Shown: positions 35,701 through 50,300 of the stretch, one piece after another
Position numbering within the stretch: the first letter of the stretch is position 1
Layout of the letters: each line of letters opens with the position of its first letter
From: Cinnamomum chago
Lineage: Eukaryota; Streptophyta; Magnoliopsida; Laurales; Lauraceae
Assembly: GCA_038049695.1 (NCBI GenBank)
Contig: CP142453.1
Location: forward strand, 115,918,001-115,982,000
Direction of reading: 5' to 3'
Length of the DNA: 64,000 nucleotides
Program-made: the position numbers and the translations under genes
The notes under the pieces: model-generated
What the model saw: only the letters and a program-made list of their open reading frames with translations
What the model was told of the DNA's origin: nothing
Database searches by the model: none

Positions 35701-38700
35701 TCATGAGAATTTGTTTGGGAAAGACTCAAAATCGTTCCATTTGAGTATGAAATGCGTAGGGAGTGAGGCTAAGCTGTACCACTAATCACTGCCTAATTTA
35801 ATCCTAAACCCACTTTGTTAAAGGGCACCGAAAAGCTTGATGACCCGAGGGCTCATTCCTCTCTCCGAAAACCAAGCACTACTGAACACACTAAATATTT
35901 GTTCGCTAGAAGCCTCCGTTTGTGTGCGCTTTATAGAAATGCATGCGAGGCCATGATCGATTCTTCGTTGCTTTCTTTTTAACTTAACGCACTGCAAGCA
36001 ACGGAAGGAAACCGGACGAGGGAAATGATTTGAAGTCTCTTATCGTGGGAATTTGTGTGGGAAAGACTCAAAATTGTTCCATTTTAGCCTAAAATGCATG
36101 GGGAGAGAGGTTGATTTCTTTCACTAATAGCTGCCTATTTTAATCCTGAATCCACTTTGTTATAGGGCACTGGAAAGCTTGAAGACCCGAGGACTCATTC
36201 CTCTCTTCGAAAACCATTCACTACTGAACACAGTGAATATTTCTTTGCTAGAAGCCTCTGTTTGTGTGCACTATATGAAAATGCATGCGAGGCCAAGATA
36301 GATTCTTCGTTGCTGTTTTGACCAAAAGCACTGCAAGCGACGGATCGAGACTGGAAGAGGGCAATGATTTGAGGTCTGTTGTCTTGGGAATTTGTTTGGG
36401 AAGACTCAAAGTCGTCGAATTTTGCAGTGAATAGCATGGGGAGAGAGGTTGAGTTCTTCCAGTAATCACTGCCTGATGTAATCCTAACTCAAAACCTTAA
36501 TGACCCTACGACTCATTTCTCTCAGAAAAACATGCACTACTGAACTCAAGGTATATTTCTTGGCTAGAACCCCTCCGTTTGTGTGCGTTTTTTTGGAAAT
36601 GCAATCGAGGCCATGATCGATTCTTCCTTGCTTTTTTTAACTAAACGCACTACAAGCAACGGATGGAAATCGGATGAGGGAAATGATTTGAGGTCTCTTA
36701 TCATGGGAATTTGTTGGGGAAAGACTCAAAATCGTTCGATTTTAGTCTGAAATGCATGGGGAGAGAGGTTGTGTTCTACCACTAATAGCTGCCTGATGTA
36801 ATCCTAAATCCACTTTGTTAAAGGGCAGTGAAAATCTTGTTGACCCCAAGACTCATTCCTCACTCCGAAAACCATGCATTTCTGAACACAATGAATATTT
36901 CCTCGCGTCCAGCCCCTATTTGTGTGCGCTTTATGAAAATGCATGCGAGGCCAAGTTAGATTCTTCGTTTCTGTTTTAACTAAACGCACTGCAATCAACG
37001 GATGGAGCCTGGAAGAGGGCAATGATTTGAGTTTTGTTATCATAGGGATTTGTTTGGGAAAGACTCTAAATCGTTGAATTTTGCAGTGAAATGCATGGGG
37101 AGAGAGGTTGAGTTCTACCACTTATTGCTGCCTAATGTAATCCTATGTCCACTTTGTTAGTGGGCATTGAAAACCTTGATGACCCGACCACTCATTTCTC
37201 TCTCCGAAAACCTTGCACTACTGAACTCAAGGAACATTTCTTTGCTAGAACCCTCCGTTTGCGTGCGTTTTATGGAAATTCACTCGAGGCCATGATCGAT
37301 TCTTCGTTGCTTTTTTTTTTTAACTAAACGCACTGCAAGCAACGGATGGAAACCGGAGGAGGGAAATGATATGAGGTCTGTTATAATGGGAATTTGTTGG
37401 GGAACGACTCAAAATCGTCCATTTTAGTTTTAAATGCATAGGGAGAGAGGTTGAGTTCTACCACTAATAATTGCCTAATTTAATCCTAAATCCACTTTGT
37501 TACAGGGCACTAAAAAGCTTGTTGACCCAAGGACTCTTTCCTCTCTACCAAAACCATGCACTATTGAACACAATGAATATTTCTTGGCTAGAAGCCTCAG
37601 TTTGTGTGCAATTTTTGGAAATGCATGCGAGGCCATGATAGATTCTTCGTTGCTTTTTGAACTAAATGCAGTGGATGAAAACCGAAGGAGGGAAATGATT
37701 TGAGGTCTCTTGTCATGGGAATTTGTTGGGGAAAGACTCCAAATCGTTCCATTTTAGTCTGAAAGGCATGGGGAGAGAACTTGAGTTTTACCACTAATAG
37801 CTGCCTAACTTAATCGTAAATCCACTTTATTCAAGGGCACTGAAAAGCTTGGTGACTCAAGGACTCATTCCTCTCTCCGAAAACCATGCACTACTGAACA
37901 TAAAGAATATTTTTTCGCTAGAAGCCTTTGTTTGTGCTTGATTTATGGAAATGCATGCGAGGCCATGATAGATTTTTCGTTGCTTTTGTTAATTAAACGC
38001 ACTCCAATCAACAGATGGAAACCTTAGGAGGGAAATGATTTGAGGTCTCTTATGATGGGAACTTGTTTGGGAAAGACTCAAAATCGTTCCGTTTTAGTCT
38101 GAAAAGCATGGGGTGAGAGGTTGAGTTCTACCACTAATAGATGTCTAATGTAATCCTAAATCCACTTTGTTAAAGGGCACTGGAAATCATGTTGACCCGA
38201 GGACTCGTTCCTCACTCTAAAAACCATGCACTTCTGAACACAATGAATATTTCTTCTAGTGAAGCCTCTATTTTTGTTTGTTTTAAGGAAATGCATGTGA
38301 GGGCTTGGTAGATTCTCCGTTGCTTTTTAAACTAAACGCACTTCAAGCAACGGATGGATACCGGTGGAGGAAAATGATTTGGGGTCTCTTATCATAGGAA
38401 TTTGTTTGGGAAAGACTCAAAATAGTTCCATTTTGCACTGAATAGCGAGGGGAGAGTGGTTGAATTCTACCACTATTAGATGCCTAATTTTATCTTAATT
38501 CCACTTTGTTGAAGGGAACTGAAAAGCTTGTTGACCCGGGGACTCATTCCTCTCTCTGAAAAGCGTCAACTGCTCAACGCAGTGAATATTTCTTCGCTAG
38601 AAGCCTCTGTTTGTGTATGCGTTTTATGGAAATGCATGCGTGGCCATCATAGATTCTTCGTTGCTTTTTTTTTTTTTTTTTTTAACTAAATGCACCGTAA

Positions 38701-41700
38701 ACAACGGATGGAAACCGGAGGAGGGAAATGATTTGAGGTCTCTAATCATGGGAATTTGTTTGGGAAAGACTCAAAATCGTTCCATTTTAGTCTGAAATGT
38801 GTGGGGAGAGAGGTTGAGTGGTACCACTAATTGCTGCCTAATTTAATCTTATATCCACTTTGTTAAAGGGCACCGAAAAACTTGATGACCCGAGGACTCA
38901 TTTCTCTCTCCGAAAACCATGCACTACGGAACACACTGAATATTTCTTCACTAGAAGCCTCAGTTTGTGTGCGTTTTATGGAAATGCATGTGAGGCCATG
39001 ATCGATTCTTCGTTGCTTTTTTTTAACTTAACGCACTGGAAGCAACAAATGGAAACCGGACGAGGGAAATGATTTGAAGTCTCTTATCATGGGAATTTGT
39101 GTGGGAAAGACTCAAAATCGGTCCATTTTAGCCTGAAATGCATGGGGAGAGAGGTTGATTTCTACCACTAATAGCTGCCTAATGTAATCCTGAATCCACT
39201 TTGTTAGAGGGCGCCGAAAAGCTTGAAGACCAAAGGACTCGTTCCTCTCTTCGAAAAGCATGCACTACTGAACACAATGATTATTTCCTCGCTAGAAGCC
39301 TCTGTCTATGTGCTCTTTATGAAAATGCATGCGAGGCCAAGATAGATTCTTCGTTGCTGTTTTAACCATACGCACTGCAATCAATGGATCGAGACCGAAA
39401 GAGGGCAATGATTTGAGGTTTCTTGTCATGGGAATTTGTTTGGGATGACTCAAAATCGTTGAATTTTGCGGTGAAAAGCTTGGGGAGAGAGGTTGAGTTC
39501 TACCAGTAATAGCTGCCTAATGTAATCCTAAATCCACTTGTTAATGGGCATTGAAAACCTTGATGACCCGATGATTCATTTCTCTCTCTGAAAACCATGC
39601 ACTACTGAACTTGAGGAATATTTCTTGGCTAGAACCCTCCGTTTTTGTGCGTTTTTTGGAAATCCAATCGAGGCCTTGATCAATTCTTCGTTGCTTTTTT
39701 TAACTAAAGGCACTGCATGCAACGGATGGAAACCGGAGGAGGGAAATGATTTGAGGTCTCTTATCATGGGATTTTGTTGGGGAAAGACCCAAAATCGTTC
39801 CATTTTTGTCTGAAATGCATGGGGGGAGAAAGGTTGAGTTCTACCACTGTTAGCTGCCTAATTTAATCCTAAATCCCCTTTGTTTCTAGGCACTAAAAAG
39901 CTTGTTGACCCGAGGACTCATTCTTCGCTAGAAGCCTCGATTTGTGTGTTTTATGGAAATGCATGCGAGGCCATGATCGATTCTTCGTTGCTTTTTTTAA
40001 ATAAACGCACTGCAAGCAATGAATGGAATTTGGAGGAGGGAAATTATTTGAGGTCGCTTGTCATTGGAATTTGTTGGGGAAAGACTCAAAATCGTTCCAT
40101 TTTTGTCTGAAATGCATGGGGAGAGAGGTTGAGTTCTATCACTAATAGCTGCCTAATGTAATCCTAAATCCACTTTGTTAAAGGGCAGTGAAAATCTTGT
40201 TGACCCGAAGACTCATTCCTCACTCCGAAAACCATGCAATTCTGAACACAATGAATATTTCTTCTAGTAATGCCTTTAGTTTTGTGCGTTTTAAGGAAAT
40301 GCATGCGTGACCTTGATTGATTCTTCGTTGCTTTTTTAACTAAATGCACTTCAAGCAACGGATAGAAACCAGAGCATGGAAATGATTTGAGGTCTCTTAT
40401 GATGGGAATTTGTTTGGGAAAGACTCAAAATCGTTCGATTTTGCACTAAATAGCGTGGGGAGAGAGGTTGAGTTCTACCACTTATAGATGCCTAATTTAA
40501 TCCTAAATTCACTTTGTTAAAGGGCACTGAAAATCATGTTGAACCGAAGACTCATTCCTCACTCCGAAAACCATGCACTTCTGAACAAATTGAATATTTC
40601 TTCTAGCGAAGGCTCTTTTTTTGTTTGTTTTAAGGAAATACATGTGAGGCTTGATAGTTTTTTCGTTGCTTTTTTTACTAAACGCACTTCAAGTAACGGA
40701 TGGAAATTGGAGGAGGGAAATGATTTGAGGTCTCTTATCGTGGGAGTTTGTTTGAAAAAGACTCAAAATCGTTCCATTTTGCATTGAATTGCTTGGGGAG
40801 AGAGGTTGAGTTCTACCACTAAGAGATGCATAATTTTATCTTAAATCCACTTTGTTAAAGGGATTTGAAAATCTTGTTGACCCGAGGATAGATTCCTCTC
40901 TCCGAAAACCGTCAACTACTCAACGCCGTGAATATTTATTCGCTGGAAGCCTTTGTTTGTGTATGTGTTTTATGGAAACGCATGCGTGGCCATGATAGAT
41001 TATTCGTTGCTTTTTTTGACTAAATGTACCGCAAGTAGTGAATGGAAACCGGAGGAGGGAAATGATTTGAGGTCTCTAATCATAGGGATTTGTTTGTGAA
41101 AGACTCAAAATTGTTCCATCTTAGTCTGAAATGCATGGGGAGAGAGGTTGAGTTGTACCACTAATCGTTGCCAAATTTAATCCTAAATCCATTTTGTTAA
41201 AGGGAACGGAAATGCTTGTTGACATGAGGACTCAATTCTCCCTCCGAAAAGCATCAACTACTGAACGCAGTGAATATTTCTTCGCTAGAAGCCTCGTTTG
41301 TGTGTGCTTTATGAAATTGCATGCGAGGCTGGGATAGATTCTTCGTTGTTGTTTTAACTTAACGCACTGCAAGCAACGATGGAGACCGGTAGATGGCAAT
41401 GATTTGAGGTCTCTTATCATGGGAATTTGTTTTGGAAAGACTCAAAATCGTTCAATTTTGCAGTGAAAAGTGTGGGGAGAGATTTTGAGTTCTACCTCTA
41501 ATAGTTGCCTAATGTATTCCTAAACCCACTTTGTTGATGGGCACTGAAAACCTTGATGACCTGATGACTCTTTTCTCTTTTCGAAAACAATGCACTAATG
41601 AACGCAAGGAATATTTCTTCGCTAGAACCCTCTGTTTGTGTGCGGTTTATGGAAATGCATGCGAGGCCATAATAGATTCTTCGTTGCTTTTTTTAACTGA

Positions 41701-44700
41701 ACGCACTGCAAGCAGCGGATGGAAACCAGAGGAGGGAAATGATTTGAGGTCTCTTATCATGGGAATTTGTTTGGGAAAGACTCAAAATCGTTCCATTTTA
41801 GTCTGAAATGCATGGGAAGAGGGGTAGAGTTCTAATGCTAATAACTGCCTAATTTAATCCTAAATCAACTTTGTTGATGGTCACTGGAAAACTTGATGAC
41901 GCTACGACTCATTCCTCTCTCCGAAAACCAAGTACTACTGAACACAATGAATATTTCATCGCTAGAAGCCTCTGTTTGTGTGTGTTTTACGGAAATGGAT
42001 TTGAGGCCATGATTGATTCTTCATTGCTTTTTTTAACTAAATACACTGCAACCAAAGAATGGAATTCGTAGGAGGGAAATGATTTGAGGTCTCTTGTCAT
42101 GGGAATTTGTTCGGGAAAGACTCAAAATCGTTCCATTTTAGTCTGAAATGCATGGGGAGAGAGGTTGAGTTCTACCATTAATAGCTGCCTAATTTAATCC
42201 TAAATCAACTTTGTTACAGGGCACTAAAATGCTTGTTGACCCGAGGACTCATTCCTCTCTACGAAAACCATCCACTACTGAACATAATGAATATTTCTAC
42301 GCTAGAAGCCTCTGTTTGTGTGTGATTTATGGAAATGCATGCAAGGCCATGATAGATTATTCGTTGCTTTTTTAACTAAATGCACTACAAGCAACTGATG
42401 GAAATTGAAGGAGGTTAATGATTTGAGGTCTCTTGTCATGGGACTTTGTTGGGGAAAGACTCCAAATCATTCCATTTTAGTTTGAAAGGCATTGGGAGGG
42501 AGGTTGAGTTCTACCACTAATAGCTGCCTAATTTAATCGTAAATCCACTTTATTCACGGGCATTGAAAAGCTTGGTGACCCGAGGACTCATTCCTCTCTC
42601 CGAAAACCATGCGCTACTAAACACAATAAATATTTTTTCGCTAGAAGCCTTTGTTTGTGTTTGATTTATGGAAATGCATCATAGGCCATGATTGTATCTT
42701 TGTTGCTTTTTTTAACTAAACGCACCCCAAGCAATGAATGGAAACCTGAGGAGGGAAATGATTTGAGGTCTCTTACCTTGGGAACTTGTTTGGGAAAGAC
42801 TCAAAATTGTTCCGTTTTAGTCTGAAACACATGGGGAGAGAGGTTTAGTTCTACCACTAATAGATGCGTAATGTAATCCTAAATCCACTTTGTTAAAGGG
42901 CTCTGACAAGCTTGTTGACCCGAAGACTCGTTCCTCACTTCGAAAACCATGCACTTCTGAACACAATGAATATTTCTTCTCACGAAGCCTCTAGTTCTTC
43001 TCACGAATATTTCTGCGTTTTAAGGAAATCAATGCGAGGCCTTGATATATTCTTTATTGCTTTTTTAACTAAACGCACTTCAAGCAACGGATGGAAGCCG
43101 GATGAGGGAAATGATTTGGGGTCTCTTATCATGGGAATTTGTTTGGGAAAGATTCAAAATTGTTTCATTTTGCACTGAATAGCGTGGGGAGAGAGGTTGA
43201 GTTCTACCACTAATAGATGCCTAATTTTATCTTAAATCCACTTTGTTGTTGGGAATTGAAAAGCTTGTTGACCCGATGACTCATTCCTCTCTCCGATAAC
43301 CATCAACTACTCAGCGCATTGAATATTTCTTCCCCTGAAGACTCCGTTTGTGTATGCGTTTTATGGAAATGCATGCGTGGCCATGATAGATTCTTCGTTG
43401 TTTTTTTTTAACTAAACGAACCGCAAGCAACGGATGGAAACCGGAGGGAAATGATTTGAGGTCTCTAATCATGGGAATTTGTTTGCGAAAGACTCAAAAT
43501 CGTTCCATTTTAGTCTGAAATGCATGGGGAGAGAGGTTGGGTTCTTGCACTAATCACTGCCTAATTTAATCATAAATCCACATTGTTAATGGGCATCGAA
43601 AAGCTTGGTGACTCGAGGACTCATTCCTCTCTTCAAGAACCTTGCACTACTCAACACAATGAATATTTCTTCGCTAGAAGCTTTTATGTGCTTTTTTTGG
43701 AAATGCATGCGAGGCCATGATTGATTATTTGTTGCTTTCTTTTAACTTAAACGTACTGTAAGCGACGAATGGAAACCGGATGGGGGAAATGATTTGAGGT
43801 CTCTGATCATGGGAATTTGTGTGGGAAAGACTGAAAATCGTTCCATTTTAGTCTGAAGTGCATGGGGAGAGAGGTAAATTTCTACCACTATTAGCTGCCT
43901 AATTTTATCCTTAGTCCACTTTGTTAAAGGGCACCGAATGCTTGATGACCCGAGGAGTCATTCCTCTCTCCGAAAACCACGTGCTACTAAACACAATGAA
44001 TATTTCTTTGCTCGAAGCTTTTGTGTGCATTTTATGGAAATCCATGCGAGGCCATGATGGATTGTTCGTTGCTTTTTTGATCTTAACGCATTTCAAGCAA
44101 CGGATGCAAATCGGACAAGGGAAATGATTTGAGGTCTCTTACCACGGGAATTTGTGTTGGAAAGACTCAAAATCGGTCCATTTTAGTCTGAAATGCCTAG
44201 GGAGAGAGGTTGAGTTCTACCACTAATAGCTTCCTAATTTAATCCTAAATCCACTTTGTTAAAGGGCACTGAAAAGCTTGATGACCCAAGGCTCATTCCT
44301 CTCTTCGAAAACCTGCACTACTGAACACAATGAATATTTCTTCGCTAGAAGCCTCTGTTTGTGTGTGCTTTATGAAAATCCATACGAAGCCAAGATAGAT
44401 TCTTCATTGCTGTTTTAACTAAACGCACTCCAAGCAACAATGGCAACCGGAAGAGGGGCAATGATTTGAGGTCTCTTATCATGGGAATTTGTTTGGGAAA
44501 GACTCAAAATCATTGAATTTTTCAGTGAAAAGCGTGGGTAGAGTGGTTGAGTTCTACCACTAATAGTTTCCTAATGTAATCCTAAATCCAATTTGTTAAT
44601 GGGCACGGAAAACCATCATGACCCAATGACTCATTTGTCTCTCCATAAACCATGCACTACTGAACTCAAGGAAGATTTCTTCGCTAGAACCCTCCGTTTG

Positions 44701-45959
44701 TGTGCGTTTTATGGAAATGCAAGCATGGCCATGATCGATTCTTCGTTGCTTTTTTAAACTAAACGCACTGCATGCAACGGATGGAAACCGGAGGAGGGAA
44801 ATGATTTGAGGTCTCTTATCATGGGAATTTGTTTGGGAAAGACTCAAAATCGTTCCGTTTTAGTCTGAAATGAATGGGGAAAGAGGTTGAGTTCTACCAC
44901 TAGTAAATGCCTAATTTAATCCTAAATTAACTTTGTTAAAGGGCACTGAAAAGCTTGATGACGCGACGACTCATTCCTCTCTCCGAAACCATGCACTACT
45001 GAACTCAATGATTATTTCATTGCTAGAAGCCTCCGTTTGTGTGCGTTTAATGGAAATGCATGCAAGGCCATGATTGATTCTTCGTTGCTTTTTTTAACCA
45101 AAATCGCTCCAAGCAACGAATGGAATTCGGAGGAGGGAAATGATTTGAGGTCTCTTGTCATGGGAATTTGTTTGGGAAAGACTCAAAATCGTTCCATTTT
45201 AGTCTGAAATGCATGGGGGTGAGAGGTTGAGTTGTACCACTAATAATAGCTGCTTAATTTAATCCTAAATCCACTTTTTTAAAGGGCACTAAAAAGCTTG
45301 TTGACCCGAGGGCTCATTCTTCTCTCCGAAAACCATGCGCTATTGAGCGCAATGAATATTTCTTCGCTAGAAGCTTTCTTGTGCGTTTGATGGAAATGCA
45401 TGCGAGGCCATGATGGATTGTTCGTTGCTTTTTTGATCTTAACGCATTGCAAGCAACGGATGCAAACCGGACGAGGGAAATGATTTGAAGTCTCTTATCA
45501 TAGGAACTTGTTTGAGAAAGACTCAAAATTGTTCCATTTTAGCCTGAATTGCATGGGAAGAGAGGTTGATTTCTACCACTAATAGCTGTCTAATTTAATC
45601 CTAAATCCACTTTGTTCGAGGGCACTGAAAAGCTTGATGACCCGATGACTCATTCCTCTCTTCGAAAACCATGCATTACTGAACACAATGAATATTTCCT
45701 CGCTAGAGGCCTCTGTTTGTGTGTGCTTTATGAAAATGCATGCGAGGCTAAGATAGATTCTTCGTTGCTTTTTTAACTAAACGCACTGCAAGCAACGGAT
45801 GGAAAATGGAAGAGGGCAATGATTTGAGGTCTCTTATCAGAGGAATTTGTTTGGGAAAGACTCAAAATCGTTGCATTTTACAGTGAAAAGCGTGGGGAGA
45901 GAGGTTGAATTCTATCACTTGTAGATGCCTAATTTATTTATAAATCCATTTTGTTCAAG
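26718..45959 (+). repeat. Main satellite array, monomer about 338 bp, about 58 monomers
   Basis: Head-to-tail monomers, recognisable by CACTTTGTTAA, GACTCATTCCTCTCTCCGA, GATAGATTCTTCGTTGCTTT and GGAAAGACTCAAAATCGTTC. Anchor-to-anchor spacing from 26731 to 45943 averages about 337 bp. Monomer subtypes recur in fixed order, giving a higher-order structure (see findings). Most length change is in the T run after GTTGC, from about 5 to 18 bases. A monomer near 36484 and one near 32755 have internal deletions. Many monomers stay open in one or more frames on both strands, but I see no known protein domain. Confidence 0.95.
31751..31794 (+). repeat. 22-bp tandem duplication at a satellite subtype switch
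   Basis: TTGAAGGGAACTGAAAAGCT (31751) is repeated as TTGAAGGGCACTGAAAAGCT (31773), each followed by TG. It joins two monomer subtypes and makes this monomer longer than its neighbours. Confidence 0.85.
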
Positions 45960-47334
45960 GGCAATGATGAGAGCCTAAAAGATACATTTTAGGCCCCTTA
46001 ACGAGGACTTGGTTATACCGTCGAAAGAGATTAATTAGCTTAATTATGTTATTTTATTATTTGTAGGTACTACAGATGCAATGAGCGAAATTCAGAGCTA
46101 AAATGGAAGAAATCTCACAAAGCATGACAAACCGGAGTTGCAAGTAAGAAAGCATGCCAAATATGGGAAGAGACTCAAATAAGAAAGCAAAGCAAGAGTC
46201 CAAACATGCCTTGGATGTCCAACATGGGTCCCACTCACCCCATAGCATGCCAACATGGAAGGTCTTCTAATTGCACCATTATTCTCGGAATTTTCAGGGG
46301 CAGCAACTTGAAATGGTCATAACTTTCAACTCGAGTGTCGGATTCTACGTACCGTTGGAAAGCTCTTTTCGAGTAGATATCCGTGGAGTCCAAGATTGTA
46401 TAAATCGGAGCTATATCGAGGGAGATATGACCTTGCGAAGTTCGCTGTGATGACCAGTGGGCCCGGACCCGACGGGAATCCATCTCCTGCACGAATTAAA
46501 GACCTTTTTCACCCCAAAACTTATAAATAAGAGCCCAAACTCGTTTTTGGGGGTATTCACATCTTGGGAGAAGTTTTGGGAGGCTTTCTTGTTGCTTGGG
46601 GAAGAGCATCAATGGGGATTTCGTCAAGACTTCTTCGTCAATCGTCTTCCATGAGTAACTAAATCTCCATCTTAGGGTTGTGATGAAACTTTAGTTTGTG
46701 TTTATGACAATGTATAGGTTCTAGGGTTTTATTTTAAATGCTTTGATTATATGACATTGATTTAATCCATTGATTGGATTCGTTTATTAATGCAATATCT
46801 CTCTTGGTGTTTTATTCTTGTAGTTTGGAATACCAAGTCATATAATATGAGGCTTGAATGAATGTGTTTGTTAGATCTAGGATAATCTATGCCATAGAGA
46901 TAGGTTATGCCCCGATTTGCATCCGCATCCCTTATTTGTTGACTCTGTGAAGGTTTGTAACCAGAACGAGTCTGGAAAGCATTGACAGTGAAACCCTAGA
47001 CCTATATTCGCCATTGCACGAGGCTACGGTGGATTCATACCCTAAGACTTTTCTCTAATTGGATCAAAAACTTGTCTTTTAATTTGTTAATTTAGAAATT
47101 ATTAATTTGTTAATCAAAACCATTCAACCCATTACTTCATTTTCTAATAGGATTAGTTTAATAATCAGAACTTTGTTTTCCAATAGGATTAGTTTAGGAA
47201 TTTAGGAAACAACGCAAATTAGCCTTTTTGTCCCAGTGGATACGATACTCGGTTAACATCTCTGCTTTTGCAAGCGGAGATAATAGCGGAGAATAAATTA
47301 TATTTGAGACCCTGTTTTAGGACTGGTCAGGCAA
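45960..47334 (+). mobile_element. Solo LTR, 1365 bp, with perfect 5-bp target duplication
   Basis: The LTR is 45965-47329, starting TGATGAGAGCC and ending GACTGGTCA. GGCAA flanks it on both sides (45960-45964 and 47330-47334); removing the LTR and one GGCAA restores a normal satellite monomer. A TATA box (TATAAATA, 46522-46529) precedes the likely transcript start, giving + orientation. The text TCGTTGGAAAGCTC-like (CCGTTGGAAAGCTC near 46350) and GTGGATACGATACTCGG (near 47237) are common in Ty3/gypsy LTRs of the Tat type; this family call is from general knowledge. No internal region remains. Confidence 0.93.
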
Positions 47335-50300
47335 GGAAAGGATTGGCGATATGTGGTCTCATTCCTCTCTCCGCAAACCGTGCTCTAGTCATCACATTGA
47401 ATATTTCATCGCTAGAAGACCGTTTTTAGGCGTTTTATGGAAATGCATCCGAGGACATGATAGATTTTTTGTTGCTTTTTTAACTAAATACGCCGTGAGG
47501 AACGGACGGAAACCGGAGGGGGGAAATGATTTGTGGTCTCTTATCTTGGGAATTTGTTAGGGAAAGACTCAAAATCTTTTTTTTTTTTTTTTTTTTAAGT
47601 CTAAATCACATGGGGAGAGAGGTTATGGACTACCACTAATCGCTGCCTAATTTAATCCTAAATCCAATTTGTTAATGGGCATTGAAAAGCTTGATGACCC
47701 GAGGACTCATTCCTCTCTACGACAACCATGCACTAATGAACACAATGAATATTTCTGCGCTCGGAGCCTTTGTTTACGATTTATGGAAATGAATGCGAGG
47801 CCATGATAGATTCTTCGTTGCTTTTTTTTTTTAAATAAACGCACTGCAAGCAATGTATGGAAACCCGAGGTGGGAAATGATATGAGGTCTCTTATCATGG
47901 GAATTTGTTTGGGAAAGACTCAAAATCATTCTGTTTTAGTCTGAAATGCATGGGGAGAGTGGTCGAGTTATACCACTAATAACTGCCTAATTTAATTATA
48001 AATCAACTTTGTTAAAGGGCACTGAAAAGCTTGATGACGCGAGAACTCATTCCTCTCTCCGGAAACCATGCGCTACTGAACACAATGAATATATCTTTGC
48101 TAGAAGCCTTATTTTTTGTGCGTTTTATGGAAATGCATGCGAGGCCATGATCGATTCTTCGTTGCTTTTTTTAACTAAACGCTCTGCAAGCAATGATTGG
48201 AATTCGAAGGAGGGAAATGATTTGAGGCCTCTTGTCATGGGAATTTCTTGGGGAAATACTCAAAATCATTCCATTTTTGTCTAAAATACATGGGGAGAGG
48301 TTGAGTTCTACAACTAATAGCTGCCTAATTTAATCCTAAGTCCACTTTGCTAAAGGGCACTGAAAAGCTTGATGACCCGATGACTCATTCCTTTGTATGA
48401 AAACCATGCACTACTGAACACAACGGATATTTCTTTGATAGAAGCCTCTGTTTGTGTGAGCTTTATGGAAATGCATGCGAGGCCATGATATATTTTTCGT
48501 TGTTTCTTTTTTTTTTTTTACTAAACGCACTATAAGCAATGGATGGAAACCTGAGGAGGGAAATGATTTGAGGTCTCTTTTCATGGGAATTTGTTTGGGA
48601 AAGACTCAAAATCGTTCCTTTTTTGACTGAAATGTATGGGGAAGAGAGGTTGAGTTCTACCACTAATAGATGCGTAATGTAATCCTAAATCCACTTTGTT
48701 AACGGGCACTGAAAAGCTTGATGACCTGAGGACTCATTCCTCGTTTTGGAAACCATTATCTACTGAATACAATGAATATTTCTTTGCTAGAAGCCTCTGC
48801 TTGTATGCGATTTTTGGAAATTCATGCGAGGCCAAAGTACATTCTTCGTTGCTTTTTTAAGTAAACGCACTGCAACCAACCGATGGAATCCGAAGGAGGG
48901 AAATGACTTGAGGTCTTTCGTCATGGGAATTTGTTGGGGAAAGAGTCCAAATCAATCGATTTTTGTTTGAAATGCATAGGGAGAGAGGTTGAGTTCTACC
49001 ACTAATAGATGCGTAATGTAATCCTAAATCCATTTTTGTTAATGGGCATTGAAAAGCTTGATGACCCGAGGACTCATTCCTCTCTCTGAAAACCTTGCAC
49101 TACTGAACATAATGAATATTTCTTCTAGTGAAGCCTCTGTTTGTGTGCGTTTTAAGGAAATGCATGTGAGGCCATGATAGATTCTTTGTTGATTTTTTAA
49201 CCAAACGCACTCCAACCATCAGATGGAAACCGGAGGAGGGAAAATGTTTGAGGTCTCTTTTCTTGGGTATTTGTTTGAGAAAGGCTCAAATTCTTTCCAT
49301 TTTGCACTGAATAGCGTGGGGGGAGAGGCTATGCTCTACCACTAATAGATGCCTAATCTTATCTTAAATCCACTTTGTTGCAAGGCACTGAAAAGCTTCT
49401 TGACCCGAGGGCTTATTCCACTCCCCGAAAATCATCCACTACTTAACACAGTGAATATTTCTTTGCTAGAAGCCTCTGTTTGTGTGTGTTATACGGAAAT
49501 TCATGCGAGGCCATGATGGATTCTTCGTTCCTTTTTTTAACTAAACGCATTACAAGCAACGGATGGAAACAAAGGAGGGAATGATTTGAGGCCTTTTATC
49601 ATGGGAATTTGTTTGGTAAAGACTCAAATTCGTTCCATTTTATTCTGAAATGCATGGGGAGAGAGGTTGAGTTCTACCACTAATAGATGCCTAAGGTAAT
49701 CCTAAATCGACTTTGTTCAAGGGCACTGAAAACATTGTTGACCCAAAGACTCATTCATCTCTCCGAAAACCATCCACTACTCAACACAATGAATATTTCT
49801 TCTCTAGTAGCCTCTGTTTGTGTTATATTTACGGAAATGCATGTGAGGCCATGATAGATTCTTCGTTGCTTTTTTTTACCATATGCACTGCAAGCAACGG
49901 ATGAAAACCCGAGAAGGGAATTGATTTGAGGTCTCTTATCATGGGAATTTGTTTGCGAAAGACTCAAAATCGCTCCGTTTTAGTCTGAAATGCATGGGGA
50001 GAGGTGTTGAGTTCTACCACTAATAGCTGCCAAATGTAATCCAAAATCCACTTTGTTAAAGGGCATTGAAACGCTTGATGACCCAAGAACTCATTCCTCT
50101 CTTCGAAAACCATGCACTACTCAACGCAATGAATATTTCTTCGCTAGAAGCTTTTGTATGCGTTTTATGGAAATGCATGCCGGGCCATGATAGTTTCTTT
50201 ATTGCTTTTTTTAACTAAACGCACTGCAAGCAACGGATTGAAACCGGAGGAGGGGAATGATTTGGGGTCTCTTATCATGGGAATTTGTGTGGGAAAGACT

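Noticed and set aside
26718-45959. Calling the satellite centromeric
   Set aside because: A 338-bp monomer is near two nucleosome lengths and has higher-order order, but no centromeric retrotransposon or chromatin evidence is in the window. Position on the chromosome is unknown.
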